A stretch of 64,000 bases of DNA from NCBI GenBank assembly GCA_020736575.1, contig JAGPYM010000007.1:1922001-1986000 (forward strand), read 5' to 3'. This document shows positions 21,504 through 34,043 of the stretch, piece by piece. Both the position numbers and the translations under genes were made by a program. The notes under the pieces are model-generated. The model was given only the letters and a program-made list of their open reading frames with translations, did no database searches and was not told the origin of the DNA. Origin of the DNA: Thelonectria olida (Eukaryota; Ascomycota; Sordariomycetes; Hypocreales; Nectriaceae). The stretch's first letter is position 1. Each line of letters opens with the position of its first letter.

Positions 21504-23553
21504 AGTGCTCTGATAGTAGGGAAGACCTTGTAAGTAGAGGGTGGACAGTGGCCTGGATGAAGATGATATGGAGCAGAGGCAGGGGATGGGAGAATGGCGA
21601 CAATGGGTATTTATAACTCATCTCAGGCTTCTCGCCTTTAACAGTAAGCACCCCTCAGCGTGTTGCTATTTGCTCTGGGCCCATAGCCAAAGTCAAGGAG
21701 GCGTTGGTGTTCCCCGCCGACTTTTGCCCGTTTCGCAAACGTCAGCCATAGTCAAATGGCGGAGGACTTTCTTACTGTCTTGTCAACTTCAGCCCTGGCT
21801 TGGTACTACTGTGCCTAGCCCAGCCAGCCACCACCATTGCCCACCAAGCTAGAGCTAGTCTCCCATGAGACCAATAGCGTTATGTCAACGTGGATTGGAC
21901 GGGGTCTGGGCCGCCACACAAGACGGTAGTGATCCCATTCCTCAGACTTTTCGAGCGGCGGCAGCGAGAGAGTCGGCGACAAGCGAACCACAAAAAAATC
22001 TGGGGGAGATTCCAGGCGCCGTTGTCAAAGAATTGCACACGTACCTTGCTCCGCCATTCTGCCTCAGTTGCCTCGGTATCGCCGATGCCAAGTCAGTTGG
22101 TTTCCTTTCTGTTGCACAAAACGGCCACACAATGTGGCTGTTTCCAGCAACGGTATGCTAACGGGGCTCGGTCATCATCAAAACGCATTCTTACGTTTTG
22201 TTTTTGGAGAGTTCGCACCCGGGTAACGCCTCTTTCCGCCACGCATTCACTGCCCAGATGATAATGATTGAATACTGGAACGAACTCAGTCATCGTGTTC
22301 ACAAATGTGGGAACGTGTCGTCCAACCACACACGAAGCCGGCGAAGGCTGCTGACGTGAGGCATCCTTGCCCCTGCAGAATGGCGCCAGGTAAGCACAGC
22401 CCTACGCAGGGAGGGGTTCAAGGTTTCTGCCGTAACTTGGACCGAATCGGGTGCTCACAAGATCAATTCATTGAGTGATTGAAGCAATATCCGGTGCGCC
22501 ATTGGTCAGACAATGTGGTTGCATACATGCCTCGTCTCAGCTAAGCGGACTTTACCTGCATTGTCCCGAGTGCGGCTGAAGGTGCGTAACATTTGGAGTG
22601 ACCGTTGGCTGCCTGTTCCAAGGCTGCTTATTGGGCGTCTGCTGAGCTGCGTCGTCTTGTCATGGATGTCACCGAGGAATGTGACGCGTGTTGTGTTCAT
22701 TCCCCTGTTCTATGTGGTGCTCTGGGGTACTTTTGACTCCTGGAGACGGAGTGTTCCGGGATGGATTGCACTGTATCCCAGACCCGAGTCATTCGATTGG
22801 AAATGTCGATGGCTCTCATCTCATGGGGAAAAAGCTGCGTGTGGTGGTGAGGGGGCGGGGTTCACCACTGCACCCATTCGTCCAGAATGGAATAGTGTTC
22901 GCTAAGTCCTCAGCTGGGTTGAAGGATGATGGAGATCTCCCTGCTTAGGCTCGGGGCGGACCGTCGTTTTCACGGGGCTATTAGCTGCTACTTTGCCAGG
23001 GATGGCAAAGATGACATTCTGGCCCTCGTCGACTCAGAAGACTATTGCACCTTGGCTGGGCTAGTTTGAGCAGGACTGCGAAGCTCACTGGGCCGGGAAA
23101 CCCCTCACTTCTCAGCCCATGCATGCCTAGTGAAATGTTCTCGCTAATGCAGGTTGAGGGGATAGTGCACAATGCTTATCAAGTGTCGGAATTGGGAAGA
23201 CCCTGAGTGGCCCATGATGTTTTAGATGGCTGATCTAGAATTTGGCTTTGTCTCTAGCTTATTTCACATGTCACCATTCGTCCAAGTTCCGTATGCACAC
23301 AGCCTCAGTCCTCGGGCGTGTGAAGCCCAATGGGCCATGCTTCGAATTGAAGCACACCGGAGAGTTGAAAATGGCACATTTGTTACGCCGCATTTGAAAA
23401 TCCGTCCATCTTTTGATGGAACTTCTGTTGAAACTTATGTACGTAATGATTTGTAGTCACACATATATACCAAGAAATACAACAATGCCATGGTGTCAAT
23501 ATATGTAAAATTTGGAAATGTCTATGATATCATACACGAGTATAAGTACTCCT
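21504..23553. other. Upstream region of lipoxygenase; no gene seen
   Basis: This 2-kb region carries the lipoxygenase promoter and then GC-balanced sequence with only overlapping short frames (for example 21865-22161 and 22513-22905 on +), none with domain-like content. Confidence 0.5.
21608..21615 (-). promoter_or_regulatory. TATA box of the lipoxygenase gene
   Basis: TATAAATA on the minus strand, 105 bp upstream of the ATG. Spacing to a start site 30-40 bp downstream is reasonable for a fungal gene with a short leader. Confidence 0.5.
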
Positions 23554-24902
23554 TCAGTAGCTCTCGGGCACCCATCCAATCTCCTCCACGGGCCATCTGA
23601 TTAATAGCCTATACTCGTCATTTAACAGCATGTAAACCCTCCTAACCAAGTGCACCCCCCAGCCTTCAAGCCACCAGTATCCCTCGAGCTGCTTGAGCAA
23701 CACAGAAAAATAGGCCAGCACGCAGAGAGCTTCGCTGTCTGCATCCTTCAACAATTCCAGGTATTGGTCGCTAACTTTGAACAACCATGTGTAGAACCCT
23801 CGTAGCTTATCGTGCTCGGAGAACTTTTTGCTGCTAAAAGTGTAGCTGCGTTTGAGAGCATCCACGGCCTCCAGCAGGACGGCTTGCTTTCTTGCATCTT
23901 GTGAAGATAAAGAACGGATCTTTGACTCAAGTTGATTCAGTGATTCATTGTCCTCGGGTGAATGAGCCTTCCAGAACCCGAAACTGTCATCTGATGTTCG
24001 GTATATAAGGGATACGGGGGAGCTTTTGATGGCTGTTTCAGCCTCGACCAAGGCGTCCATGCCTCTCAACAGGTAAAGCCACTCAGGGATGACCCCGTTG
24101 CCTATCACGAGCATGTCATCTTCCTTTTTAGGCCTTGCGAGACAGAAAATGAGCGTCAAGACTCCAAACAAAAACAGGTGGCTGCCATTTTGAGGGGCAA
24201 TGGCCGGGATGAGCGGCAGAGCTTGTTCTAACGACATCGTGTGGAAGTGTGTTGCCTGAGTAAGCAGCTGGTCTCTTCTCGCTGGATTGTAACGACCCAT
24301 ATGCAATGCTGCAAGACCAAATACACCGTCAAGAATGTATCGCGTCGAGAAGCCAATTTGTGGGACAAGCACTCGCCACAACTCTCGTACTTGCGGCTCT
24401 GTAGTTAGTGTCGAGGAGGTTGAAACTGTGAAATGGTGCAGGAGCTCGAGTTCGAGATTTGGGGTTGTGACAAATGATGGTGTTGGAGTCTGAGATGTAA
24501 GAAAATCACACCTCGTTCCTCGCTTGATGCAATTCAAGCATGATGGGCGCTGCTCATCACACTGCAATCTGAGATTAGCCGTTGGTCATGGGTTCGCAGC
24601 CGCGTATTCACGATAGGTATAGACCCATCTTTACCAAAGAATCGAGATCACGACGCGTCAGGGCCGGCTACCAGTCAACGTACCTTGACCTTTCTTGCCT
24701 TGCAGGACTGGCATCCCTTTCGGGACTTGGTGCGCCACTTTCTGCGTGTGGTGAGAGTCGGCTCCGGGCAGTCACTCATGCTGTTCAAAGCCGGAACTGG
24801 GGGTTGCTGGGAAGAAGAAGGGACGAGAGATGTCATGATGCTGCAATGCATAGCGTGGCGAGACTCTCCCTTGTCGGAAATAGCCGAACCAGAGATTGAC
24901 AT
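23554..24902 (-). CDS. Zn2Cys6 transcription factor, sterol-uptake-control (UPC2)-like type
   Basis: Two exons (minus): 24902-24684 and 24561-23554; one 122-nt intron that splits the zinc cluster between K73 and C74; 408 aa. Cysteines 64, 67, 74, 81, 84 and 91 form the C-x2-C-x6-C-x6-C-x2-C-x6-C binuclear cluster, preceded by the basic RRKWRTKSRKG. The remainder has the helical regulator region seen in UPC2-like fungal proteins (LELLHHFTVSTS..., LLRGMDAL, C-terminal WLEGWGVHLV). Starts further in (Met23) would also keep the whole DNA-binding domain. It binds DNA as a nuclear regulator. It lies 2 kb from the lipoxygenase and could control it or the dehydrogenase/transporter pair; this is inference. 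Confidence 0.88.
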
Positions 24903-25638
24903 TTCTCCTTTGCGTTAGCCATTGCAACGCGCACGGCCATGAATGGCAACAAGGTGATTTTATCCACCAAACACAAAGCCGAGGGACCCGAAGATGCGAG
25001 GGACCCGACCTGGCCCTGACCCTAGCTCTGTTCATGACGTCCAATTCGCCCGTCAGGACGGGCCGGGAGCTGGGAGAAAACGCCGATACACCGACGTGAA
25101 GGACCGATCCCATCAAGACCGTTGGAGCTTAACATTAGCTAATACTAATATAGCTACTACGTAGGACATAGCTATTCGTACCTAGAATTGCTTTCGATTT
25201 CTGATCAACGTCTTGTATCCCGGTCCTACCGTATCTCAGTCATCTCATTGCTACACTCGGCTTCTCAAGATTTAGAGGTATAGTTCTGGCTATAGGGCAC
25301 TTGCGCCCGCAAAGACATCTATCTCGATCCTCGTTTATTACAATGTCATTATATTCAGCCCAACCGGATTGCAAAAGTTGATTTTTAGGTTAAAATTGTA
25401 TCGTGTACATCGCATCGCGCTACTGCTCCACACGACGTCGTATCCGACGATATGAAGCTGTGTTCGCTTTGCTAGAGTGCGTAGGAGTCAACTCTTGGAT
25501 TACTCTAGCCCAGGGGCAAAGCAAGACTCTATGAAGGCAGATCGGTAAGGCAATTATGCCATTAACTAGCATTTGGCTTGAGGAGACAAACGATGCCGGT
25601 GGTCTAAAGAATAGCATTCCATCAATAACAACAGCCAA
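24903..25638. other. Intergenic, no gene seen
   Basis: 736 bp between the Zn2Cys6 gene promoter and the 3' end of the NmrA-like gene; AT-rich words such as AATACTAATATAGCTACTA near 25140-25160, no coding evidence. Confidence 0.5.
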
Positions 25639-26902
25639 TCACGGCTTCCCCTCCCAAGCCTTTGCGAGAAAGTCCTCGATCGCAGTGAACTCGTAATCTG
25701 GGAAAAGCTGATTAAACTCGTTCGATATGTCCCATGCCCCTTTTGGACCGCTTAGCAGGACACCAATGGAAACCGCCTTGAGAAGGGCGGATGCCTGATC
25801 TGCAGAGACGGCCTGGTGAACAGCTTCCAAACCCCAGGAAGTGTTCAAGTTTCCGGCTTCGAGATCTTCAACTTTGACCCTCTCGACAGTGAAAGAAGCT
25901 CCTGTAAAACCATGTCAATAACGCGCCGTCCCTTTGCTACGACTAGCGGTGGAAATCAGTCGCACCTCGAACTCTCTGACCGATGTCAAGAATTTGTGAA
26001 AATGTGACTCTGTTGCCTCTAATACCCCCTGTAGTAGGCCACATGCCCTCATAGTCGACTGCTCGCGCAACAATGGCAGCCACGTCCGTGACCGTGGTCA
26101 GGGTCATTACGGCGTCCTCGTGGCCATCCACGATGATCCCACGTCTATGCTCGAGGTCGAAGACGGTTTGCAGCGGGTCGACGTATTTTGCTGTCTTGTA
26201 AGGGTAGGCGAGGTAATCTAGAAGTAAACCGGGTTGAAACAAAGTGTATTCGAGAACCTGGTCAGGAGGTTAGGTCGAATTGCCTGGGATGTTGGAGTGA
26301 AGTGAGTTTGAATATCCTACTCTTTCTTTCTCATTCACAGCTTTCAAATATTCTCGAATTATTTCTTTTCCACGCCACCAAGCCATGTCGGTTGTCAGCT
26401 TGCTGTGCATCCAGTAAGTAGCTGCTCTACGTTCTGCCGGATGAGATCATTTTCACCTTCCATATTCGCTCGGTGCAAATCGTTTTACGCCAGCGGCGAT
26501 GGCGGCGTCGATGAGGTTCTTCTGTGATCCTTGGTCGGGATCCGAGAGGATTTGGACGAAGGACAAGAGAGTATGAACCCCTTTCAAGGCTTCTATCAAA
26601 CATCTCTTGTCACTGTAGTCTACAATCTGCCAGTGTATTTCGGACGAGACGGGGGTTGTCGGTGGAGCTTCCTGTGCAGGGATTAGTTAGCATTGGCGGG
26701 CAAAGGGGAGCGCTGTTATTCCAAGAAGTTTCCTCACCCTCCTGCTTAAAATTGTGATGTGATGTTTCTTCGTCTCTAGGAGAGCGTCGATTATCTCCCG
26801 AGAAACCTCTGCGAAATGGATTAGTATTCCCGAGGAGGTTATCCATTGGAGTTGGGGATTTGACGCACGACCGGAACCACCAGCCACAGCGACCCTGACC
26901 AT
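25639..26902 (-). CDS. NmrA-like NAD(P)-binding protein (isoflavone reductase-like)
   Basis: Six exons (minus): 26902-26872, 26808-26738, 26671-26457, 26402-26321, 26257-25966, 25901-25639; introns 63, 66, 54, 63 and 64 nt, all GT-AG and frame-consistent; 317 aa. The N-terminus VRVAVAGGS begins the Rossmann strand; the exon join alters the usual GGTG(x)2G to GGSEVSRE, so the glycine motif is weak. Downstream motifs are typical: LKGVHTLLSF, NLIDAAIAAGVKRFAPSEYG, GKEIIREYLK, VLEYTLFQPGLLLDYLAYPY, and the C-terminal AWDISNEFNQLFPDY. Members are either redox sensors that bind NAD(P)+ without catalysis or PCBER/isoflavone-reductase-type reductases. It shares a 402-bp upstream region with the activator gene at 27305. 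Confidence 0.88.
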
Positions 26903-27304
26903 TGTGAGTGGCTTTCGAGACAACTTGATAAGGGGCCAGAGAGTGGTGATGAAGACGATATTTCAGCATAGAATTCAAGGCCGCTTCTTCATTATATACT
27001 AATATGTGCTTCTTAGCTTCTTCAGCAGAATGAGCGAGTCCTTCGACCGCGGAGCAAGAAAGGGTATTGTCATCAAGTCTACCATCTGCAGGATTATGCT
27101 ATGGAGATCACTTCTTCCTTCCATGAGTCCGTGCGCGAATTTCTCCGCCGCGGCGGAACATGTTCGCTCACGTACCTACGTAATGAGGGGGAGCGTGTGC
27201 CATCGGATATCATGGAACGCTTGAGAGATGTGTCTACGGTGATGCGCGAATAGGTACACGAAATCACGCATCAACCTTCCCCCTAGAACTCCATCAACCC
27301 CGAA
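26903..27304. other. Divergent promoter (NmrA-like / Zn2Cys6 factor)
   Basis: 402 bp between the two starts. It contains GCCGCGGCGG near 27148 and other CGG/CCG triplets that could form Zn2Cys6 sites. The compact layout suggests the factor controls its partner, which is not shown by the sequence itself. Confidence 0.5.
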
Positions 27305-29690
27305 ATGTCAGCTCCATACCCTTGCAGCAACTCCGCCGCGGTCGGAGAGCCACAGACTGCGCGCAAGAGACGAAAGGTCCGCAAAGGCACCCAAAGCTGC
27401 TGGGAGTGCAAGCGGCGCAAGATCCGATGCACCTTTGCAGCGCCTACAGACGCCATCTGTGACGGGTGCAGGAGCCGTCGGACGAGGTGCATCGGCCAAG
27501 AATTCCACGACGAGGCAGTACTGGCAACCCGAAAGGCTGACAGATCCAGCCGAACGGAATCACACGTTGAACAGTTGGTCGAGGGGAGCAGTGACGGCAT
27601 ACCAAACATGCTGCGCCAGGATCAACCGGGTCGAGGCGAGATTACAACGCAACCAGTGAGAAGTACCACCGTTATTTGGCCCGCTTACTGTCTAACAATG
27701 CAAGAAGCACAATACCAGTGGTATCCAAAGTACTGGCTCCGAGCTACTTTCCTCTCTTGTCGTCAATTCAGAGACCCAGTTGACCAGCGACCTTGATCAT
27801 CTATCTCGCACCCTCCTCTCAACTTGGCCTAATCAGAACGACCTCGATTTAATACTCGGCGTTCCAGTCAGCATTTCGGTATTGTTTCACGGCCTTATTT
27901 GCCAGCCATACTCCAAAGTCTTCTCCACGCAAGTTATATCACCTCGACACATGTTGCAGCCACCTCCTCAAGGCTCCCATCCAGTCCTCATTGCAAGGAA
28001 GCTATTGCTTTTAGGCGCTCTCCTGCAAGGTATCCCACCCCGCTCTGTCAACAAACTCGATGGCCTCAGTTCGAACTACTGTACGATCATGTCTCGCGTG
28101 TTCAACGCCGCTACTAGGCTTGTGACGAACAATGATGAACTGGTCGACTCAATCGAGGGCATCGAGTGTATTATGATTGAGAGCATGTATCTGAATAATG
28201 CTGGAAATCTCCGCCGTGCCTGGTTGGCAAACCGGAGAGCCATCGTTCTGGCGCAGATGATGGGACTGCATACGGGTACTGGCTCGCCAGGCATGATTCT
28301 CGGGAACGAAACACGCGATCGAATCCATCCTGATTACATGTGGTCCCGCTTAGTCTTCTCGGACCGCTATCTGTCCTTAATGCTCGGTCTTCCCCAAGCC
28401 TCAATCGAAAGCGTCTTAGCTTGCCCTAAAGCTCTAGATAATTGCACGGCGTTGGAGCGCATGGAGCGTATGGAGGCGGAGGCCGGTGGCCTCATTCTCC
28501 AGCGCAATAGCACCCGGCGGACTGATCTTGCGGAAACATGCAAGATTGACAAGATGCTCCAAGAAGCTGCAGCTTTGATGTCGCCGCAGTGGTGGGTGAT
28601 GACTCCTGACCTTGCTGTCATTGCTGGCAACGATGTAAAGGCATTCGAAGAAACACTTCGCCTCATGAATCACTTCACACACCACCACCTTTTGGTTCAC
28701 TTACATCTGCCATATATGATGCTACCCTCTTCAATTGAATCGACGTACGACTACAACAAGATGACTGCTACGAATGCCAGTCGCGCAATTATTGCGCTAT
28801 TCGTGTCTTTCCGCAAGTCCTTTGCAGCTACTGCGTATTGCCGGGGCATCGATTTCATTGCTTTCATTGCAAGCACGACGCTCTGTCTCGCCCATATCCA
28901 AGCTCGTCGCCAACAAAAAATCCACTCGGGAAAAGACCCCAATGTCTTTCAATCTCTTCAACACCAGCGGTTGAGCGACCGCGGACTACTCGAACGCACT
29001 CTTGAAGTCATGCAGACATTGGCTGAAAGCAATGGGGATGTCGTCGCGCAAAAGATCTCCAGCATCCTTGAGCCACTCCTTGCTATCGAGAAGAATTCTT
29101 TCAGGGGCGGATGCTACCATATCCGCGCCTCCTCGGAAGTTGATGAACGGGAATCCCAATGCATCGGCGATCCGAGTGAAGGTTCTCACACACTCCATAT
29201 ACAAATTCCGTACTTTGGAACAATCCAGATTGAGGACCGTTCTACCTTGTCCAATAATATAGAAGCAGCGCAGACAGACTCCGCAGTTTGGAATTGGAAT
29301 CCGTCTGTGTCCCAGGCAGTGGATGATGGCCTTGTTTTTGTCTGTGACTCAGCCTCTTCACTTAGTCGAGACGATCAAAGAGACCTCGTCTCAGGACCTC
29401 GTTCGGCTGGCTACGAAATCAGCACCGCCCAACCTGTCAATAGCGACTGGCAAACCGTACCATCGTATTTAGACTCGATGGAGTCGGTAGAGCAATCCGG
29501 ATCGGCAAATTGCGACCAGCGTGGATCGTCTATCGACATGGGCAGGGCTCAAGAGACCTATCTGCTCGTGCCTGGTCTCGAAGCAGATATAAACGATTGG
29601 GCCTTGCAAGGCGTCGATTTAGCTTTGTTTAATAACCTTGCACAAGCCTCGGCAGATTCGTCTGAATCAAGGTCGCGGACCAATGTGTGA
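27305..29690 (+). CDS. Zn2Cys6 transcription factor with fungal-specific middle homology domain
   Basis: Three exons: 27305-27573, 27620-27655, 27719-29690; introns 46 and 63 nt; 758 aa. Cysteines 32, 35, 42, 52, 55 and 62 form the zinc cluster (QSCWECKRRKIRC...ICDGC....TRC). The 36-nt middle exon encodes INRVEARLQRN, the short coiled-coil dimerisation linker, which supports the two splice choices. The fungal-specific TF domain (PF04082 type) spans roughly residues 150-500, with LRRAWLANRRAIVLAQMMGLH and DYMWSRLVFSDRYLSLMLGLP. The C-terminus is acidic/Ser-rich, a plausible activation region. It diverges from the NmrA-like gene. NmrA-type proteins are known partners of GATA regulators; a partnership with this Zn2Cys6 protein is speculative. 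Confidence 0.9.
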
Positions 29691-30684
29691 GGACATGATG
29701 ATTTTAACTCAGCCTTTGTTTGCGTTGCAGGCAGAGACAAATTCTCGTCTTCGGCGCCTCAAAACAGGCGGACCTGGAGGCTTACATAGCGCATGGCAGA
29801 GTCCGACAATATTCTGAGCTTGATGCAGCTTGGAAGTACCTACCTGGGTAAGGTACATTGCGAGCAACTAGGATGTGACTGATCCTTTGAGAAACCTCGT
29901 CGTGCATAATCTACTTGATGGCGTGGTTAACGTATCGCTGAGAGTTACGAGATATGGATGCTTCTCCCCTGGCGCAACACAGCAAATGCGATATCTACCT
30001 TCCCTATGTGTTTACTACATCAACCTTTTCGCATACTTCGTATTGGGCAGGAATTTAGGAATATTACAAAGCGGATGCATTTACTTTTGGACACCATAGC
30101 TGATTCGGTGCATAAGGAATAAGGCATCCTTACCACTGCCTGCGCTCTCAATAACCTGCCTAAAGCAGTTATGCCGAAGAAGATTCCACCACACGCGCTG
30201 CGACGTGACGATGCAATGCCAAGCCGATCAACACGAGCCGCCTCCTCGGCTGCATACTCGTTCCGGAAGGCCGTATAGCCTTGTTTATTAAGCATATACC
30301 GTAGATCCGAACATTGGCGGGGTATTCGCAAAAGTTCCCATCCGTATCCTTGCAATCAACTACTAGAAACAAAAGTTCTATCCCACGACTTTACGTTCCT
30401 GCCGCAATTGTATGCCACCACCGACCTAGGCATAGACACCTGTGATTAGGCCCTAAGGGACCGATGCCTTCTATCTTCCTAAACATATACGTGCGCTGAC
30501 TATGTAGTTGTCGTCAGACAAGCCCTTGAATCACGTATACAGTCACCTTCCAGAAATGGAAGTCATTTTATATCGGATGAAGGGAGTGAGGATTATATAA
30601 AGACATACAGGCGTCTTTAATTTTTAGTCTCCAATCCAAATCATCTATTCCAGTCTACCATTCTTTGCAGCTCACACAGCCATC
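29691..30684. other. Intergenic and aminopeptidase promoter
   Basis: No gene supported over 994 bp. A TATATAAA word at 30594-30601 precedes the aminopeptidase ATG by 84 bp and is listed separately. Confidence 0.5.
30594..30601 (+). promoter_or_regulatory. TATA box of the aminopeptidase gene
   Basis: TATATAAA lies 84 bp upstream of the ATG and is followed by a CT-rich leader (CCAATCCAAATCATC), typical of highly expressed secreted-enzyme genes in filamentous fungi. Confidence 0.5.
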
Positions 30685-31964
30685 ATGCGTCTATGCCTCG
30701 CGGTAGCTGCTATTTCTGCAGTGGCCAGTGCCCTCTCACCTATTCAACAACGAGGGTCCGAACCGTTGTACAGGATTGAGCTCGCTCCAGATGACATTCG
30801 CACTGTTACTGAGGAAGAGAAGTGGGCGCTCAAGGCCGTAAGTCACACACATACATATCGGATCACACCAGTCCACTCACCACATCCACCTTCTCCCAGG
30901 AGCACACACACTTCATCGACATCACAGATCTCGATGATGTCCCTGTCTCCAAGCTGAAGGCTCGCGCTACCTTTCCCGGCGCTGTCACGCAGACCACCGC
31001 CGTAAAAGCTCTTCTCCCCAAGCTTAGCCAAACGCGGCTGCGCGACACCTTAACTACCTTCTCGAACTTCCACAACCGGTACTATACCGCATCTTATGGA
31101 CAGCAAGCCTCCGAATGGCTTCTGTCCCAAGTTCAATCTATCATTTCCTCGAGCGGAGCTACTAATGTGAATGTTACCAAGTTCACGCATTCTTTCCGCC
31201 AGCCAAGCATCATTGCTTCTATCCCCGGAAAGAGTGCAAAGACCATTGTTGTCGGTGCCCATCTTGACTCGGTCAATCTTCAAAACCGTGCCAGTGGTCG
31301 TGCTCCAGGTGCAGGTAAGACTTCACATCAAATTGCCAGAAGGTTGGCGCTGAGTTATGATAGATGATGATGGTTCGGGAAGCGTCACGATCCTCGATGC
31401 CTTCCGCGTGCTATTGTCAGACTCCCGCGTCGCATCTAACCAAGCCGAAAATACAATCGAGTTTCATTGGTACGCTGGCGAAGAGGCTGGTCTACTCGGG
31501 AGCGGCGCCATCTTCCAGCAATACGCCCGCGAAGGCAGAGACGTCAAGGCGATGCTCAACCAAGACATGACGGGCTATGTCAAGCCAGGCACCAAAGAGG
31601 TAATTGGAATCATTACCGACAATGTCGACTCCTCCTTGACCGCGTTCCTGAAGAAGGTTGTTGCAGCTGTGAGTTACTAGGACCAACGCCCTGAAAGTCA
31701 TTTTAAGAAGAGGCTAACAGTGAGATGAAGTATTCTTCCTTGCCTACTGCAGACGCAGTGTGCGGATATGCCTGTTCTGACCATGCCTCTGCCACAAGAC
31801 AAGGCTATCCCTCCGCCTTCGCATTTGAGTCGACGTTCGACGATAGCAGCCCGTACATCCACAGCGCGTCGGACACAATTAGCACCGTCAATTTCGCCCA
31901 CGTCCTGGAGTTCTCCAAGATTGTTGTGGGCTTTGTATATGAGCTGGGCTTTGCAGCGCTATAA
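30685..31964 (+). CDS. Secreted leucine aminopeptidase, peptidase family M28
   Basis: Four exons: 30685-30837, 30900-31314, 31364-31668, 31731-31964; introns 62, 49 and 62 nt; 368 aa. Residues 1-17 form a signal peptide ([16 protein letters not shown]). A propeptide follows to about residue 80. Zinc ligands and catalytic residues of the M28E group are all present: His172 in VVGAHLDSV, Asp in ADDDGSG (built across the second intron), Glu-Glu in [11 protein letters not shown], Asp in NQDMTG, and His in YIHSASD. The paired cysteines in [11 protein letters not shown] make the conserved disulfide. The enzyme removes N-terminal amino acids, preferring Leu, from peptides outside the cell. Length is normal for LapA-type proteins. 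Confidence 0.94.
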
Positions 31965-32446
31965 TTTGTCAAACGATTGTCGATGAGGCTATATTGGAGG
32001 TCAGCTAGGCGCAAGTCCTTAATTGCGGCCGAATTGGGTACTTAAAGCAGCCGCTTTCCTAGCTATCAGACAGTAAAGGGTCTGGGAGCTCCACGAAGTT
32101 CGGCATCCCGTATCTGCCAACGCTGGGGAGACTTGAATACAATATGACCAGAAGCACAGTTTTATCCGAGAATCCCTCAGTCAAGCACCTTGGCTTGTGA
32201 TTCCTACGTATCCAGTACGGTCACCAGCAGGCTACTCGTGGAGTCATCATTCTGCATTATTTTCCAGTCATGAAACCAATCTATCCCTTTCATAACACCC
32301 AGTGAAATCTGACGTCTCCTCGGGACGGCCTAAACCTGTACTATCTAGTGAAAGAGTAAAGCTCGTGCTTACAGTCTGCAGCATTACAGTGCTGGATGAT
32401 CTTGTCACCAGATATTCGTATTGAAACCCGAACGTCTTTCCGAGCG
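31965..32446. other. Convergent intergenic spacer
   Basis: 482 bp between the 3' ends of the aminopeptidase and the SDR gene; nothing recognisable. Confidence 0.55.
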
Positions 32447-33594
32447 CTACTCTGCTTCGTGATTAAATATCTGGCCCACGAGTTCCTCACTCAACTTCCA
32501 TAGCTTTTCCGCCTGCTCCGGATCTGTAGCATGCTCTGCAACTGAGCCATCAATCACTCCTGCAGTAACGGTGCACCCGTTGCTGTCTGTGAGGACGAAT
32601 TAGATTTTGATGATCGATTTCTTCGAAGCAGATTTCCCTATGGACTTACCTGTGATGTCTGGACTGAATGCAGCTGTGATATAGCTCGCAGTCGCTTGCT
32701 GAACTGTCTTAAGATTCTCCTTTAGAGCCGGGGAAGGTTCTCCATTCTCAAGAGCCCATCCTTGCTTGACCAAATCCTTAGTGGGGATGCGATAGAAGAG
32801 GTTGGTAAGGGAGCCGCCAGGATCTACGCCGTAGCTCAGGAGCCCCTTGGGCCCAAGCCTAGTGGCCAAGAACTGCGTGAAGAGTAGGTTGGCACATTTC
32901 GACTGGGCGTAACCCATAATTGGCTCATATTCCTTCCCATTGTTGAAATTGTAGTCGTCAAAACGAAAAGATGCCAGCCTGTGTGCTGCAGCTGAGACGT
33001 TGACAACCCGACCCGAACCTTCTGATGCGAGGAGTGCAGACATAATCAAGTTTGTCAACAGGAAGTGTCCAATGTGATTAACAGCAAGATGCATCTCTAT
33101 GCCACCGACGCTTTTCGTATATTCAGGGATCATCATCAGAGCAGCACTGTTGACAAGTACGTCGACGACAGGGGTCATGTTTAAGATGAGGGCCGCTCCA
33201 GCTCGGACGGAAGATTGATCCCCGAGGTCGATAACGAGAGGTTCAATCTTGGTGTGAGGGGAAGAAACAGGCTTGATTGCGTCAATGGTCTTGTTGATAG
33301 CGTCCAGGGAGCGACCGGCCAGGATGAGGAGTTCGGGGCTGTGTGCAGCAATTACTCTTGCGGCGTCTGCTCCAAGGCTACCAATTGTGACACCGGTGAT
33401 GATGACTTGGAAAAGTGTCACTTCATGCGTCAGAGAGCTCTCAGCGAGTTTCACGAACCTGTTTTGGATTTGATCCGGTCATGAAGTTGGTCGGCGACCT
33501 GATCCGAGGTAAAATAGTAAGCGTTGCCGCCCTTTGCCCGCTCTTGTGTGATGGCTTCCCAAGCAGGGTTGGCGAGCGGATTGGGGCTGGACAT
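32447..33594 (-). CDS. Short-chain dehydrogenase/reductase (retinol dehydrogenase/WWOX-like)
   Basis: Three exons (minus): 33594-33459, 33405-32650, 32586-32447; introns 53 and 63 nt; 343 aa. The first exon supplies SSPNPLANPAWEAITQER, a fungal SDR N-terminus. Motifs are the nucleotide loop VIITGVTIGSLGAD (a TGxxxGxLG variant), VNSAAL in place of NNAG, the serine in VSAAAH, and the catalytic pair Y-x3-K in YAQSKCANLL. The last exon adds CTVTAGVIDGSVAEH and a helical tail to FNHEAE, as in related proteins. It likely reduces or oxidises a lipophilic alcohol/ketone with NADP(H); substrate not determinable. It is divergent from the bZIP gene. Confidence 0.9.
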
Positions 33595-34043
33595 TTGGAA
33601 AAGAGTTTAAGAGGTTTCGATCAGAGAGTGTGAATCAATTCATACCAGTTGCGGGATCTCCGGCTCATTATCTTAACCTCTACCGTGGCAGTCGATGCCT
33701 TTTATAATCATGACTACCAGTCCATCACCAGAACCCGCGGCATGCCAAAGAAGTCTCAAGGCGTCATGTAACTAACTAGAGACAAATTCATCAGTGCTTA
33801 AGGTAGCAAGCTGACGGCGGGCTTAACTCCAGTGTAACATCGTCCGTTGCAATCAACAACTCGGAGATTATCGTAAAATCCGTGTTATGCTGGCGTCAGC
33901 AACTCACGGCACCACCTTCTCCAGACCGCCACTCTGTCCTGGCGTTCTTGCCTTATTTTCTCATCCCACATAAGTTATCTGTATGCATACTTGCTGACGC
34001 CAGCGTTAAAAATAAGGGACCACATTCCATTGTTACGAAGAAC
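33595..34043. other. Divergent promoter region (SDR / bZIP factor)
   Basis: 449 bp between starts. The bZIP frame is open back to an ATG at 33882, but those 54 extra residues are hydrophobic and unlike the family, so the region is treated as leader/promoter. Confidence 0.5.

Noticed and set aside
14702..24902. Classical secondary-metabolite gene cluster
   Set aside because: There is no PKS, NRPS, terpene cyclase or DMAT synthase; only tailoring-type enzymes, a transporter and a regulator.
33882..34043. 54-residue extension of the bZIP protein
   Set aside because: Hydrophobic and atypical; ATG 34044 (MDKSTFGGDL) fits better.
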